Both the position numbers and the translations under genes were made by a program. Shown piece after piece: positions 36,784-47,706 of a DNA stretch of 64,000 bases. Origin of the DNA: Purpureocillium takamizusanense (lineage: Eukaryota > Ascomycota > Sordariomycetes > Hypocreales > Ophiocordycipitaceae); assembly GCF_022605165.1 (NCBI RefSeq), contig NC_063073.1, forward strand, positions 2,480,001-2,544,000, given 5' to 3'. Position 1 is the stretch's first letter. Each line of letters starts with the position of its first letter. The notes below the pieces were generated by a model that saw only the letters and a list, made by a program, of their open reading frames with translations, did no database searches and was not told the DNA's origin.

Positions 36784-38201
36784 TGTCAACGAGGGTAAGA
36801 AAAACGCCCTTGTGCCGTGCAAGTCTACGAAGTACGGAGTGGTAGTTAGGTCGCCACCGTTATTAAAAAACTCCCCTGTTGAAGGAGCAAGCCCACCCGG
36901 CCAACATACATTCACCCCTGCAAAGCTGTTGGCTCTTGCACCGGAACAGCAGGGAACTCAATCTGCAGAAGGACGACCGAGAGGATGTTGTTGCTATATC
37001 TTAGCGGGGTCGTAATGCATGTGAGTGCCTGTCAGACGGGAAGGGTCGAGAAGCAGACAGCGGATCGAACAGCTCAGGCGTTGCGCCAGTCTCGGGCCAA
37101 CAACATTCACGCTGTAGCCCCCTTCCGATGGACTCTCTGCAATCATCTGGTCGTCTTGCTCCATGGCATCCCCCAGACCGGCCCCTGTGGACCCATTCGG
37201 CAAGCGATCGCATGTCGTGCATGAATCCGACAAGCACGGATCTTTTCTTCTGGCCCAGCCAAATGACCGGTTTGTCTGCCGTTTCGCCAACAACGAGACA
37301 TGGCGTAATGGTTGTCCGGATGAACGTGCTAGCTGCCAACACTCCGAGTAAGGTGTCTAAAGTATGGCATGTGCGGACGCGAAATAACAGTCCCTTTGGG
37401 ATGGTTACTAAAGACCTGGACCTTAGACATTCTGAGCTTTCACCTCCGGATAGACAGTGGATGAGCAGTACAGTGAAGGATGATGTGATACGAGGGTATG
37501 TGGCTCGCGACGGGGAGTCGTAGTGCTAGAGGTCACAGTGACGAACGAAATCTGAAGCCCGTCACAGAACAAACTCCCTTTGCGCTACACAGAACGGCTG
37601 CCAAACTTGGCTGTGCACTCGGGCAAATCCATGCTCCGTTATGTGTCTGATGGATGTTCACCTGCATGTACGACGGGGCAACCACCTTGTCCCTACCAAT
37701 AATAGCAGCACGGCTACAGTTCGGTGCCTCAGTGTTGCTTGTTGGATTTTGCGTCTGCGACGGGAGAATGAGGCATTTCTTGCTTGCAGGTGTGGTGTGA
37801 TCCGCGTTCACGTTTGTGCCTGGCATAATAATAATATCATAGATAGTGCCTACTATATGCCCGCCGAGAAGCAAATCGACCTAATTGATGCCCCTCGACG
37901 CCGGTGAAACTCTTACCCGCCTTAAACGCCCGTGCAGCCCATTAAATAATGACAACGATGATAATAACGATAATAGCAACATCAACTCGCCGGCATGAGG
38001 AACAGAATGAATAGATGGAACAATAAAGACTCGCTGTCGTCGTCGATAGTGGTAGAGCTGGCATCCCTGGCCCATTGCCCGCGCCCCACCAACCGACGAG
38101 CGCAATAGAGCCATCATGTGTGACGGTGCTTCGAGCAACGATAATAAGGTCACGCGACTGAGCAACCCGGTCGGGCGACAGCAGGGCGCGGATCGACACG
38201 C
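36784..38201. other. Intergenic region
   Basis: 1.4 kb upstream of the regulator and downstream of SSN3. It contains one TACGAAGTA motif at 36826-36834. Small open frames here have no features I recognise. Confidence 0.55.
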
Positions 38202-39746
38202 TCAGTCCTTGACGCGCTTGCTGGGCCGCAGGAGCGAGTCGTCGGGCAGGCCGCTGCGCTTGGTGCCGGGGAGGCTGCTGGTACGGATGTCGTTGTCGTC
38301 CTGGCTGACCCTGCGGTGGGGGTACTCGACCTTGAGGCCCTCAAAGGCGTTGGTGGTGACGCGGTCGCCGGTGCTGAAGAGGGCCGACTGCAGGGCCTGG
38401 GCGGCAGTGAGGCGCTTGGACGGATCGTACTCGAGTAGGCCGGCGAGGAGGCGGTAGCCCTCGGGGCCGAGGGTCGTGAGCGGCGCGTTGGAGGAAGAGG
38501 AGGAGGCGGAGGTGGAGGTGGTTGACGAGGGCGGGTTGGTGGCGTTGGAAATGGTGTTGTAGTACCACTTTTCGAGATTGGAGCTGCTACTGCTGCCGCC
38601 ACCGCCGCCAGCAGAGGGCGAAGACGTCGAGTAGCCGCGGCCGGATTGGTGATGGTGATGGTGCTGCTGATGGTGGTGGTGGCTGCTGTGGTGCGCGTGG
38701 GTGGTGGGAGACTGCAGGGTGCCGAGCTGGTTGTACTCGGGCATGGTGGGCAGGAGGGGCCACTTGTCGCGCGAGGGAAGGCCCATGATGTCGACAATCT
38801 TCTGCATCTGGTTGCGCTGAAAGGGGACCGTCTTCTTGCTGTCCATCTTGGCCTCCTCGCCCTTGAAGATGGGCCGCAGGGACAGCAGCTCGGCGAAGAT
38901 GCAGCCGACGGCCCACATGTCGATGGCTGGGGTGTAGTGGTAGCTGCCGAGGATGAGCTCGGGGGCGCGGTACCAGATGGTGACGACAACCTTGTCGCCG
39001 CTGAAGAGCGAGTGCAGGGGTTTGTCGAAGCGGCGGGCGAGCCCCAGGTCGCCAATCTTGACCTCGCCGGCCGAGGTGACCATGATGTTGGCGGGCTTGA
39101 GGTCGCGGTGCAGGACCCACGAGGTGTGCAGGTACTGGCAGCCGTTGAGCAGCTGGAACATGATGCTCTTGACCGTGGCCGGGGGGATGGGGTGGCGCGG
39201 CTGCTGGGTGTGGTGGTGGATGATTTGCAGCAGGTCGTGCTCGGCGTAGTCGAAGACCATGAAGATGCACTTGTCCTCGAGGATGATCTCGACGAGGCCG
39301 ATGACGTTGTTGTGGCGGAGCTCGGAGCAGAGGCTCATCTCGCGGATGGCCGACTGCGAGATGCCCGTGTACGAGATTTGCTCGCCCTCCTTGTCGGGCT
39401 TGAACTTTTTGATGGCCACTTCGGCGCCGACGAAGCCGCCCGCCGACGACGGTGCGCTGCTGCCATTGCCGCCGCCACTACTGGCTTGTGACTGTGACGA
39501 TGTCGCGGGGGCGGCGGCACGAGTCGATGACGTGGTGCGGCTCACGGCCTTGTACACGCGCCCGTAGGTGCCGCTGCTTATGAAGCCCACGATGCGGTAC
39601 TTTTCGGTGACGCGGGCGCGCGGGGTGAAGCCGGGGGAGCCCGTGTCTGGATACCTGTGAGTCGGTGACGACGAGGCGGACGAAGAGGAAAAGGACGACG
39701 CGGTGGAGAGGCGCGGGGGCCCGCCATGTCGCAGACGAAGCGGCAT
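38202..39746 (-). CDS. ssn3: Mediator kinase SSN3 / CDK8
   Basis: A 514-residue cyclin-dependent kinase of the CDK8 class, catalytic subunit of the Mediator kinase module that phosphorylates RNA polymerase II and transcription factors in the nucleus. Seen: VGFISSGTYGRVYK glycine loop (54-66), AIKKFKPDKEGEQ with the catalytic Lys near 113, the CDK8-type cyclin-binding helix SQSAIREM (130-137), HRDLKPANI (213-221), GDLGLARRF (232-240), VVVTIWYRAPELILGS and AIDMWAVGCIFAELLSLRPIF. A 38-residue Ser/Ala/Gly-rich insertion lies between the loop and the catalytic Lys (about 70-108), and a His-rich insertion (HHHHQQHHHHH) lies near 355-375. The start at 39746 is the first ATG of the exon. An alternative 5' exon at 40245-40339 joins in frame and could be the true N-terminus. 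Confidence 0.93.
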   Translation of the reverse strand: MPLRLRHGGPPRLSTASSFSSSSASSSPTHRYPDTGSPGFTPRARVTEKYRIVGFISSGTYGRVYKAVSRTTSSTRAAAPATSSQSQASSGGGNGSSAPSSAGGFVGAEVAIKKFKPDKEGEQISYTGISQSAIREMSLCSELRHNNVIGLVEIILEDKCIFMVFDYAEHDLLQIIHHHTQQPRHPIPPATVKSIMFQLLNGCQYLHTSWVLHRDLKPANIMVTSAGEVKIGDLGLARRFDKPLHSLFSGDKVVVTIWYRAPELILGSYHYTPAIDMWAVGCIFAELLSLRPIFKGEEAKMDSKKTVPFQRNQMQKIVDIMGLPSRDKWPLLPTMPEYNQLGTLQSPTTHAHHSSHHHHQQHHHHHQSGRGYSTSSPSAGGGGGSSSSSNLEKWYYNTISNATNPPSSTTSTSASSSSSNAPLTTLGPEGYRLLAGLLEYDPSKRLTAAQALQSALFSTGDRVTTNAFEGLKVEYPHRRVSQDDNDIRTSSLPGTKRSGLPDDSLLRPSKRVKD

Positions 39747-41450
39747 GGCGGGTGGAGGAAGGCAAGGGGAGGTGCAGGCGGTAATGCTATATCATGTCAT
39801 TTTGTGGGCGGCGTTTCGTCGTGTGATGTGACGTGGGAACAAGGTAGGTTGAGGAATCGGCGAGGAAGCGAGCGAGGGTGAGTGAGATGAGATGAGGTGA
39901 AGTTGGCGAGTCGGGCCCAAACGGGATAAAAGGCAGCAGCACCACCATGATCCACCAATGCCCACTTGGACTCGGACCGCCCCCGGTCGTCGGGCTCGCT
40001 AACTGCTAGTACGTAGTACGGACGGACTACTAAAGTTACTAGTTGCAGCAATAGCAGAAGCAGCAGCACGTACGCCGATTCGGGACGGCCGCTGCCACTT
40101 ACATCACAACATAGTACTCATGAGCCGGCGAGGAGAGGCGTCGCAGCGCAGGAACAGATGGGGGATGCAGTATAAACACAGAACAACAGCAGCAACAACA
40201 ACAACAAGAACAACAGGGGAGGCCGTGACGAGTTCGATATATACGCACCCTCAAAGGCAGCCTGCACGCTCCGCTTCTGGCCATGCCCGACACGCGCTGC
40301 CGGCCCGCCAGAGCCCGGGCCCGACGCCGCAGTGCTCATCGATGCCGAGGCGGCTCGTCTCTCTGTGTTGGCGTTTTAGTGGTGGTGGTGATGTCGTCGT
40401 CAGTCTGTCTCTCTCTCCAGTCTGCCTCCCGTCTCGGTGGCCGGTCCCAGTCGTCGCCGCGATCCGTCCCCCGGTTCTGGGAGCAGCAAGCAGCTAGCTC
40501 GCAGGGCCGAGAGAGAGAGGCCCCTCTGTCTGCACTTCGGGGGCGTCGCCTCCTGTGAGGCTGTTCTAACCGGGACAGACGGCGGGCGTGAGCAGAGTTA
40601 GTTGCTAGTAGTACAGTATAGTCTGGCACTCAATCAATCAATCCAGCTGGGACTGCTCGCAGTGGAGAAACGGAACGACCACGGCCTCGACTCAAGTCAG
40701 GCAGCGAGCGAGCGCCCACGGGGGTGTGGGAGTTTAGACGATCGCGCCGCCGAATAGCGCGTGGAGTCTGTCGCGTCTCTTCTCTCCCTCACACTCTCTC
40801 CTTCACCGTCTCTCTTCTGTCTCGCTCGCTCTTTCGCGCAAGCGCACGCGACAGCGCGCCCGTCAGCCCCAACGGCGGCGCCAGCGACAGCAGCCAGCAG
40901 CAGCGGGGGGGAGGGAGGGAAGCGGGCCGCCTGCAGCGTGCGTGCTGTGCCTGTATCCCTTTATTAGCGGGCGGGTATGTACTTCGTACTGGGCAAGCAG
41001 TGGCGCACGTTCGTCGCGCACGCGTTCGCCGTCGTTGAGCACGCCGCCGACCGATGCTGGTGCTGCTGGTGCTGCGAAAAATAGCCCGCGATACCAAAAA
41101 GAAAAAGGTGATGGCGACGATGGACTGTGCATTTGGTGTTGACAGAGAGAGTTTTGAGCTTGGCTTGGGGGGTGGCTCTTGCCGTCTTGTCGTCCGTCCC
41201 TGTGAGGGCCGGCTTCGAACCTTGACGGCGGGTATGACTAAGCGTCCGTCCGCCGCGACTGAGACTGCGACTGATGGTTGGGCGGATGAATGGATCATGA
41301 ATGGATGGATGGAGGTGCAACGCATTTATATTTCGCCATGCTCTGCTCTGCTCTGGACAACCCTCTTCGTCTGTCCCCGACATCGTCATCATCGTCATCC
41401 TCTTCTGTGACTCGCGGGAAAAGAAAGAAGAAGAAAAAGAAGCAGCATGG
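39747..41450. other. Intergenic region upstream of SSN3
   Basis: 1.7 kb containing the SSN3 promoter and possibly a 5' exon (40245-40339). It includes a CAA-type repeat near 40190-40214 and one TACTTCGTA motif at 40980-40988. The right end is the 3' side of ARP2. Confidence 0.5.
40245..40339 (-). other. Candidate alternative first exon of SSN3
   Basis: ATG at 40339 opens MSTAASGPGSGGPAARVG and runs to a donor GC|GTATAT at 40244. Splicing to the acceptor TCACAG (ending 39655) keeps frame and gives a 515-residue kinase. The intron would be 590 nt, long for this genome. Transcript data would decide. Confidence 0.3.
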
Positions 41451-42916
41451 CTATCGCGGCCCCAGCTTCTCCAGCACACGCGCTCCCTGCTCCTCCCACT
41501 CCGCCTTGGTCACCCACATGCTTTCATTGTCCGCCATGATGTTGGCCAGCACGGCGCCGCCCAGAAACACCATGTGCCGCCGCCGCGGCGGGTCCTCTAT
41601 CCGCACCTTGAACTTGCCCAGCCTCTCCGGGTCGCCGCGCAGGGCCCGCGTCAGCCACAGCTGCTTGAGTTCCTTCTCCAGCCGCGACGGCAGGCCCGGG
41701 TACATGCTGCTGCCGCCCGACAGCACAATGGCCTTGAAGAGCGACGCCCGGATGTCCACGTCGGCCGACTGGATCGTGTTGAAGAGGAACTCGCCCAGCC
41801 CTGGCGACTCGCTGTCCACCAGGTGCGGCTGGAAGAGACACTCGGGCGCCTCGAACCGCTCGCTGCCCACGCGAATCACCCGCCCGTCCGGCAGCGTGTA
41901 GTCCTCCACCAGCGTCGTCGTGTCCTCGCTCAGCCGCTTGTCCAGCTCCAGGTCGTACGACACGTAGCAGAGCTTCTCCTTGATCTGCCGCACCGTCTCG
42001 AAGTCGGCCGTGCGGTTGAGCGCGTAACCACGGCGCAGCAGCAGCTTGATGAGGTTGCGCGTCACGTCGCGGCCCGCCACGTCGAGCCGCTTCGTCAGGT
42101 GGTTGAGCACCACCGACTCGTACACGGGCACAATGTGCGTTACGCCATCGCCCGAGTCGACGACGACGCCCGAGCTGAGGCCTACAGAGACTCGAGTGTC
42201 AGTACGGCCCGGCCAGAACACGATGGTATGAGAGTAGTCCATGTCAACAGGTAAAGGAGGGGGGAGAAACGCACCCTGCGCGTAGAGTGCCAACACCGCC
42301 TGAATGGCCACGTACACACCCCCGAAGCCGTACCGGTCAAACATGACCTCGCACATTTGCTCGCGGTTCTTGAGCGGGTTCATGGGCGGCTCCGTGAGCA
42401 GAATCTTCTGGCCCTGCGTGTCCACCTTGAGCTTGTCGAAGAAGGTGTAGTCCCAGAGGTGCTGCATGTCGTCCCACTTCTTGACGATGCCGTTCTCCAT
42501 CGGGTAGCTGATCTGGAGCATGTTGCGCGCCGCCGCCGCCTCGTCGCCGCACATGATGTCCTTGATGACCACATCTTCGGCGCCGCCAGAGCCCGAGAAG
42601 CGCTCCTCGGACCGCAGGATCGGCCGGCCGACGATGGACGGGAACTGGTGCTCGGGGAAGTTTTGCGCCGCGTAGCCGACCTTGAGGAAGCCGGTGCCGC
42701 CGTCGAGGACTGCGGCGACGGGGCGATCGAGTCAGCGAGGAACAGAGCAGGGCACGTCACGAGGGCTGGGTGAAGCGCGGCAAGGGAGCAGAGCTCGTCG
42801 TCGGCCACACGCGGGCGGCTGATGCCCCTGGGAGCAGCTCTGGGGGAGCTGTCTGCGGGCGGGCGAGCTCGCGGGCCGGGGGGTTCGGGAGACGTACCAA
42901 TCGGAGGGGGGCCCAT
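41451..42916 (-). CDS. arp2: Actin-related protein 2 (ARP2/3 complex)
   Basis: A 394-residue ARP2, the actin-like subunit that with ARP3 forms the first two subunits of a branched actin filament at endocytic patches. Three exons (minus): 42898-42916, 42275-42709 and 41451-42181. Introns are 188 nt and 93 nt, both phase 1. The first exon encodes only MGPPPI plus one base, as usual for ARP genes. The sequence reads [22 protein letters not shown], broken here as the P-loop-1 region, then [49 protein letters not shown] and [18 protein letters not shown]. All are ARP2-typical. The length fits fungal ARP2 (about 390). The divergent racemase-like gene begins 643 bp away. Confidence 0.96.
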
Positions 42917-43559
42917 GGTGACCGAGTTGCTGGGCCGAGAGGGCGATTCAACGACCGCCTAGAGGAGTCGTGCCAAGTTTGCGCGTGCGCGTGCGTGCGA
43001 ATGTGTCGTTGCGGAGGTGGCTTGCGAGTGGCAGGCCCCAAGCTCGAGGGTGCGGGATGTTGGTACGAAGCAGGACGTCGTCAGCAACAGGGCAGATGGG
43101 GCATGGCATGGTGGGGTCAGCATTGGATTGTCGTCAGAGGGGGGGGACGGGACCCATCCCCTGGCTCTGGGGGGGCTTGTCACTGCAAGTGTAGCGTCAC
43201 GTGATGCGCTCACAACGGACGGAACCTGGGCCACCTGCTGGCGGACGGGACGGGAGGTAGGTGCCTATGGGAGGACTGTCAGTGGAGTCGCGCCCTGGCC
43301 GGCAGACTCACAGCAGGCACCTACAGTACCTAGTAACGTTAGGAACCCGCCGTAAAGGGAACCCCGACATCGCAGGCGCCGCACTGTCGGTCTTAGTACT
43401 TGTATAAGCGCCCTCGTCCTCCGCCCACGATATCTGGAATCCATCCCCCCTGTTGCCGTCGACTCGATACCATACCCCTTCTGCACAGCTCATGGCGCAT
43501 TGCCAACATATGTCTTTCTGCGTTTAGGTATTGTTCTTCTTTCTCTCCAGCATCCCACA
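42917..43559. promoter_or_regulatory. Divergent promoter ARP2 / racemase-like gene
   Basis: 643 bp between divergent start codons. CT-rich toward the racemase start. No specific operator recognised. Confidence 0.5.
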
Positions 43560-44703
43560 ATGGCGCAACAGCAGCAGCAGACCGGCAGTCCTCCGCGGCC
43601 GCGGATCCTGCTCCTCAACCCCAACTCCAACACGGGCATGACCGAGTCCATGGCCGCCGTCGCGCGATCCACGCCCGTCTCGCCAGTACGATCTCTCTCT
43701 CTCTCTCTCCATTACTCCCAGCGTTCTTTTTTTTGTCATCCTGCCTTCCTTCATTTCTGTTTTCTTCTCTTCCTTTCTTCCACCTGTCATCATCTATCCT
43801 CCACATCCTCCCCTTTCATCTCATACTTGGCACAATGATATCAACCCCGCCGCCCGGGCACGAAGTAAGTTAAAAAAAAAAAAGCAAGGTCACAACTAAA
43901 GCTCTCTTTTCATCTCATCACAGTTCCTCGACATCGTCCCCTACACCTGCGCATCCGGCACCTGCCCCAGCATCGACAACCAGCACGACATCGACGCCAG
44001 CGCGCGGAGCATCTGGCGCGACATACGCGTCGAAAGGACCGTCGACCCGCGTGACTATGATGCCGTTCTCGTGGCCTGCTTCAGCGTCCATCCGCTCGTG
44101 CGCGAGCTCGCCGCTGCAGACGCCCTCCTTCACCTCCCCGCCCCTACCAACGAAGACGACCGCGGAGGTAGCAGTAGCAGGGCCCCGCCTCTCGTGACGG
44201 GCATCTTCGAGGCGGGCGTACACGCGGCCGTCACGCTCGTGAACAGCATCAGCGGTCGTGACGGTGACAGTGACGGCGACCGCGCGGCGCAATGGGGCAT
44301 CATCACCACGGGCGAGTTCTGGGAGGCGCACCTAACCGAGGGCGTCGGCGCCGCGACGGCGGGGGGAGCGGCGCGGTTCGCGGGCACCTTCTCGACGGGG
44401 CTCACGGCGGGGCAGATGCACAGCATGTCCGCCGACGAGGTCAGGGAGCGGCTGGCCGTGGCGGCGAGGCGGCTGCTACTGCAGCAGGGGGGCGAAGGTC
44501 GCGGCAGTGGCAGCGTGCGGTGCATCGTTATGGGCTGCGGTGGCATGGCTGGGCTGGAGGACACGATTCGCGAGACGGCCCGCGAGCTGCACGGCGACGA
44601 CGTGGCCGATGGGCTGTACATCATAGACGGCGTCAAGGCGGGCGTCATGTACCTGTACCAGGTGCTGGCGAGCAGAAAGATGTATAGCGCTCGCAAGTCA
44701 TAG
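43560..44703 (+). CDS. Asp/Glu/hydantoin racemase-like protein (DCG1 family)
   Basis: A 301-residue member of the Asp/Glu racemase superfamily, DCG1/hydantoin-racemase branch. Two exons, 43560-43685 and 43924-44703. The 238-nt intron is phase 0 and pyrimidine-rich. The protein has the branch's opening ILLLNPNSNTGMTESM, then CASGTCPSIDNQHDID. The two catalytic cysteines sit in LVACFSVHPLV and IVMGCGGMAGLED, at the expected positions in each half. The end has VIDGVKAG-type residues (YIIDGVKAGVMYLYQ). DCG1 in yeast lies in the allantoin (DAL) gene cluster, so a role in purine or hydantoin nitrogen use is possible. A Gly/Ser/Asp-rich loop near residue 105 is an insertion. Substrate is not readable. 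Confidence 0.82.
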
Positions 44704-44818
44704 CTGAATAGCCAAAGAGAAGAGCAGCCGCTTATAAACAAGAACCTAAAAGACAACGCTTACACAAAATACCGCGCTCACGTCACGTAACCAACGGCGA
44801 CCCAGACACAGCCAGCAG

Positions 44819-46472
44819 CTAGTCCAACCGCCGCGTCCTGCTCCAGACCTCGTCGGCGTCTCTCTTGCCCCTCGTCTCGGGCACCCGCCACGAGACGAAG
44901 ACGGCCGACACGGCCGCCAGCGCGGCGAACAAAAAGTACACCCAGCCCTTGCCGCCGAGCGCGTCGTTGAGCGCCGTGTTGACAATGGGGAAGAACTGGG
45001 CGACGATAAAGGTCGCCACGTAGTTGGCCGCCAGGCACCAGCTCTGCGTCGCGCCCACGGCCTCCTGCCCAACCAGCTCCGACGCCATGATGAACGGCAC
45101 GGGGCCTAGGCCGACGGCGAAAAAGGCCACGAAGAAGAGCACCGCAATGGCCGACAGCAGCTTCACGCCGTAGACGATGGCAAAGGCCAGCACCAAGGAG
45201 CTGGTGCCCTGGCCGATGATGGACAGCAGCAGGCACGTCTTGCGCCCGAGGCGGTCCGGCAGCGGCGAGCAGGCAATGGTCATGCCGAGGTTGACGACGG
45301 AGATGAGAATGGTGAGCAGCGCCGACGAGACCGGCAGCAGGTCGGCCAGCAGGGAGACCGAGTACATGATGATGCTGTTGATGCCGCAGAACTGCTGCGC
45401 CACCATGATGCCGACGACGGCGACAATGGCCGGCCGGTACAGCGGGTCGGCAACGACCTGCAGGAAGCCCAGGTGCACGGGGGCCTTGTGCGACCGAACC
45501 GACCTCGGTGACGAAGGCGCCGCGTCCGGTGTTGCTAGAAGGCCCTCCTCCTCGTCGTTGGAGCTGCGGCGCTCGTGGTCCCATGCGGCCGCCTCGCTCT
45601 GAATGTCGGAGCCCCTGCCACGGATGCGCTGCAGCGTGGCCTTGGCCTTGACCGGGTCCCCGTGCGCCGCCATCCATGCCGGACTCTCGGGCACGGCCAG
45701 CAGGCCGACAGCCTGGGCGAAGGCGACGCCGGCACCCGCGGCGAGGATCCAGCGCCAGGCGGCGCCGTGGCTGAGGAAGTAGCCCAGCGTCTGGGTGCCG
45801 AGGATGCCCACGTTGATGGACACCTGGGTCATGGCCCCGAACAGGCCGCGCTCGTCGGGCGGGGACACCTCGCTGATGTAGAGCGGGACAATGACGGTGG
45901 ACGCGCCGGCGCCGAGGCCGGCGAGCAGGCGGCCGAGGGCGAGGAGCCAGACGCGGCCGGCAAAGGTCTCGACGACGGCACCCAGGACGTAGCATATGGC
46001 AGTGGCGCGCATGGCAGGCAGGCGGCCGCGGCGCGACGACAAGGGCCCCGCGCAGAGGGCGCCGACGAGCCCGCCGATGGTGAAAACGGAGGAGACGGTG
46101 GCGAAGGCGGCCTCAGTCATGGGGATGCAGTCGGGGAGCAGGCCGGTGGCGGGGGGCTCCTTGGGCTTGGAGGAATGGATCCACGAGACGAGGCGGGCGG
46201 CCGTCGAGATGGACGTTTTGCGGCAGGTGATGACATCTTGCGGGGCGTTGAGCTCAGCCTGGGGGAGGTGGGAAGTGTTAGCCGTGGAGACGGGATGAGC
46301 ATGACGGTGTCGTCGTGGTGGTTGGTGGTCATGGGGGGACGATAGGTGGCCGCTGGCTGGCACTTACAAGATGGAAGCCAAACTGCAGGGGGCCGAGGGT
46401 GGCAATGACGATGATGGCGACGAGATAAAAGGTGATGTCGGAGAGGCACTGCCTCACGCCGCGGTTTGCCAT
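44819..46472 (-). CDS. MFS sugar porter, VPS73/vacuolar hexose transporter-like
   Basis: A 514-residue major-facilitator sugar transporter with about 12 membrane segments. Two exons (minus): 46368-46472 and 44819-46258; the 109-nt intron is phase 0. The opening LGPLQFGFHLAELNAPQDV is typical of the yeast VPS73/YBR241C group rather than plasma-membrane HXT proteins. Sugar-porter signatures are GRLLAGLGAGAS, VPLYISEVSPPDERG, PESPAWM, QQFCGINSIIMYS, DRLGRKTCLL and VPETRGK. The central loop (about 250-300) is Ser/Glu-rich. Members of this group have been placed on vacuolar membranes, so vacuole sugar transport is the best guess. The gene is convergent with the racemase-like gene, with only 115 bp between stops. 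Confidence 0.9.
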
Positions 46473-46980
46473 GGCGTCGGCGGGCGGCGGGTGGTGCTGA
46501 GGGCAGCTGGTTTATGCGATGAGGTGGTGTAGATGCGAGGTTGGGTAGATGCAGCTTGGCGGCGGAGACGTCAGCTGTTCGTTGGGGCTGGTTCGTGAGT
46601 GGTGGTCAGTGGTTCACGGAGAGTGGATTGATTCCGGGCTACCCTGGACATGGCTGAAGCAAGTTGGGGACAGACGGACGAGAATATCAGGCACAGGCAC
46701 GGGCAGAATCATAGAGCAAAAGGGAAGAGCAATTGCTACTTGTCAGCAAACCAATTGACTAACATGGTAGATGTTTTGTCGTGTTTTAGTGGTCTGTTTC
46801 ATTATGCGTGCAAGCATCAACAACACCAACGCCACGCTCCCACTCTTCGTGATGCCTGCCTATATATACGAAGTACTGTGCGGTGTGCAGTGTATACACC
46901 TACCTCACCCATCACCCGTCTGATAACGTACCCAGCCCGTTCACATGATTCCCAATCTGCGCTGCAAAAGCCGGAAACCA
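46473..46980. promoter_or_regulatory. Transporter promoter region
   Basis: 508 bp between two minus-strand genes; includes a TACGAAGTA motif at 46867-46875. No gene seen. Confidence 0.5.
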
Positions 46981-47706
46981 CTACTTGGCCAGGTCCTCGA
47001 GCACCTTCCTCCCGCGCACGCAGTCCTCCTCGTGGTACGGCTCCCTCTCCGTCTCGCGGATGCCCTGCTCGATCCACGCCCGCACGGCCGGGTGCGCGAG
47101 CAGCGCGTCGACGTAGGCCTGCGCTCGGGGCTCGTCGTCGAAGCGGATGCCGTACGTCTGGCAGCGCGACGCCACGGGGGCGAAGAAGGCGTCGGCGGCG
47201 GTGAAGGCCGCGCCCGCGAGGTAGGGCCCGCCGAAGCGCTCGAGGCCCTCGGCGAAGAGGGCGCCCAGGCGGGCCAGGTCGCGGCGCAGCGGCTCGCTCA
47301 GGGGGCGCGGCAGCTCGATGCGTAGGGCCACGTTCATGCTGCACTCGTCGCGCACGGCGGCAAAGGACGAGTGCATCTCGGCGGCGGCGCAGCGCGCAAA
47401 GGCCCGCGCCGCGCGGTCCGAGGGCCAGACGCCCGGGTGGCGCTCGGCGAGGTACTCGGCGATGGCGAGCGAGTCCCAGACGACGACGCCGTTGCCGTTG
47501 TTGTCCTGGTTGTTCGTGTTCGTGTCCGTGTCGTGCAGGCACGGCACCTTGGCCGACGGCGAAAAGGCCTTGAACTCGGGCTGCGCCTGGCCGGGCTTGA
47601 AAAAGTGCAGCTTCTCGTCAAAGGGGATGTCGAGTGCCCTGAGCAGGACCCAGGGCCGCATCGACCACGACGAGTAGCGCTTGTTGCCGATGTAGAGGGC
47701 GTACAT
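46981..47706 (-). CDS. Glutathione S-transferase
   Basis: A 241-residue single-exon GST. The start at 47706 (MYALYIGNKRYSSWSMRPW) gives the family opening; an in-frame ATG 32 codons upstream would add a less typical extension. The thioredoxin-like N-domain has the catalytic-type Ser pair in YSSWSMRP, then AFSPSAKVPCLHD and WDSLAIAEYLAERHPG (the cis-Pro and glutathione-binding Ser region). The helical C-domain contains LAGAAFTAADAFFAP with the conserved Asp N-cap. It resembles bacterial YfcF/maleylacetoacetate-isomerase-like GSTs more than canonical fungal ones, though such forms are widespread in ascomycetes. An Asp/Asn/Thr-rich insert (about 72-85) interrupts the N-domain between two strands. 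Likely cytosolic detoxification; substrate unknown. Confidence 0.88.
   Translation of the reverse strand: MYALYIGNKRYSSWSMRPWVLLRALDIPFDEKLHFFKPGQAQPEFKAFSPSAKVPCLHDTDTNTNNQDNNGNGVVVWDSLAIAEYLAERHPGVWPSDRAARAFARCAAAEMHSSFAAVRDECSMNVALRIELPRPLSEPLRRDLARLGALFAEGLERFGGPYLAGAAFTAADAFFAPVASRCQTYGIRFDDEPRAQAYVDALLAHPAVRAWIEQGIRETEREPYHEEDCVRGRKVLEDLAK

Noticed and set aside
34000..38000. Secondary-metabolite cluster around the Zn2Cys6 regulator and oxidoreductase
   Set aside because: No polyketide synthase, NRPS, terpene cyclase or P450 nearby; neighbours are housekeeping genes.
43820..43866. Possible mini-exon in the racemase intron ending PPPGHE before a GTAAGT
   Set aside because: No AG acceptor close upstream, and the direct join already gives family-like sequence.
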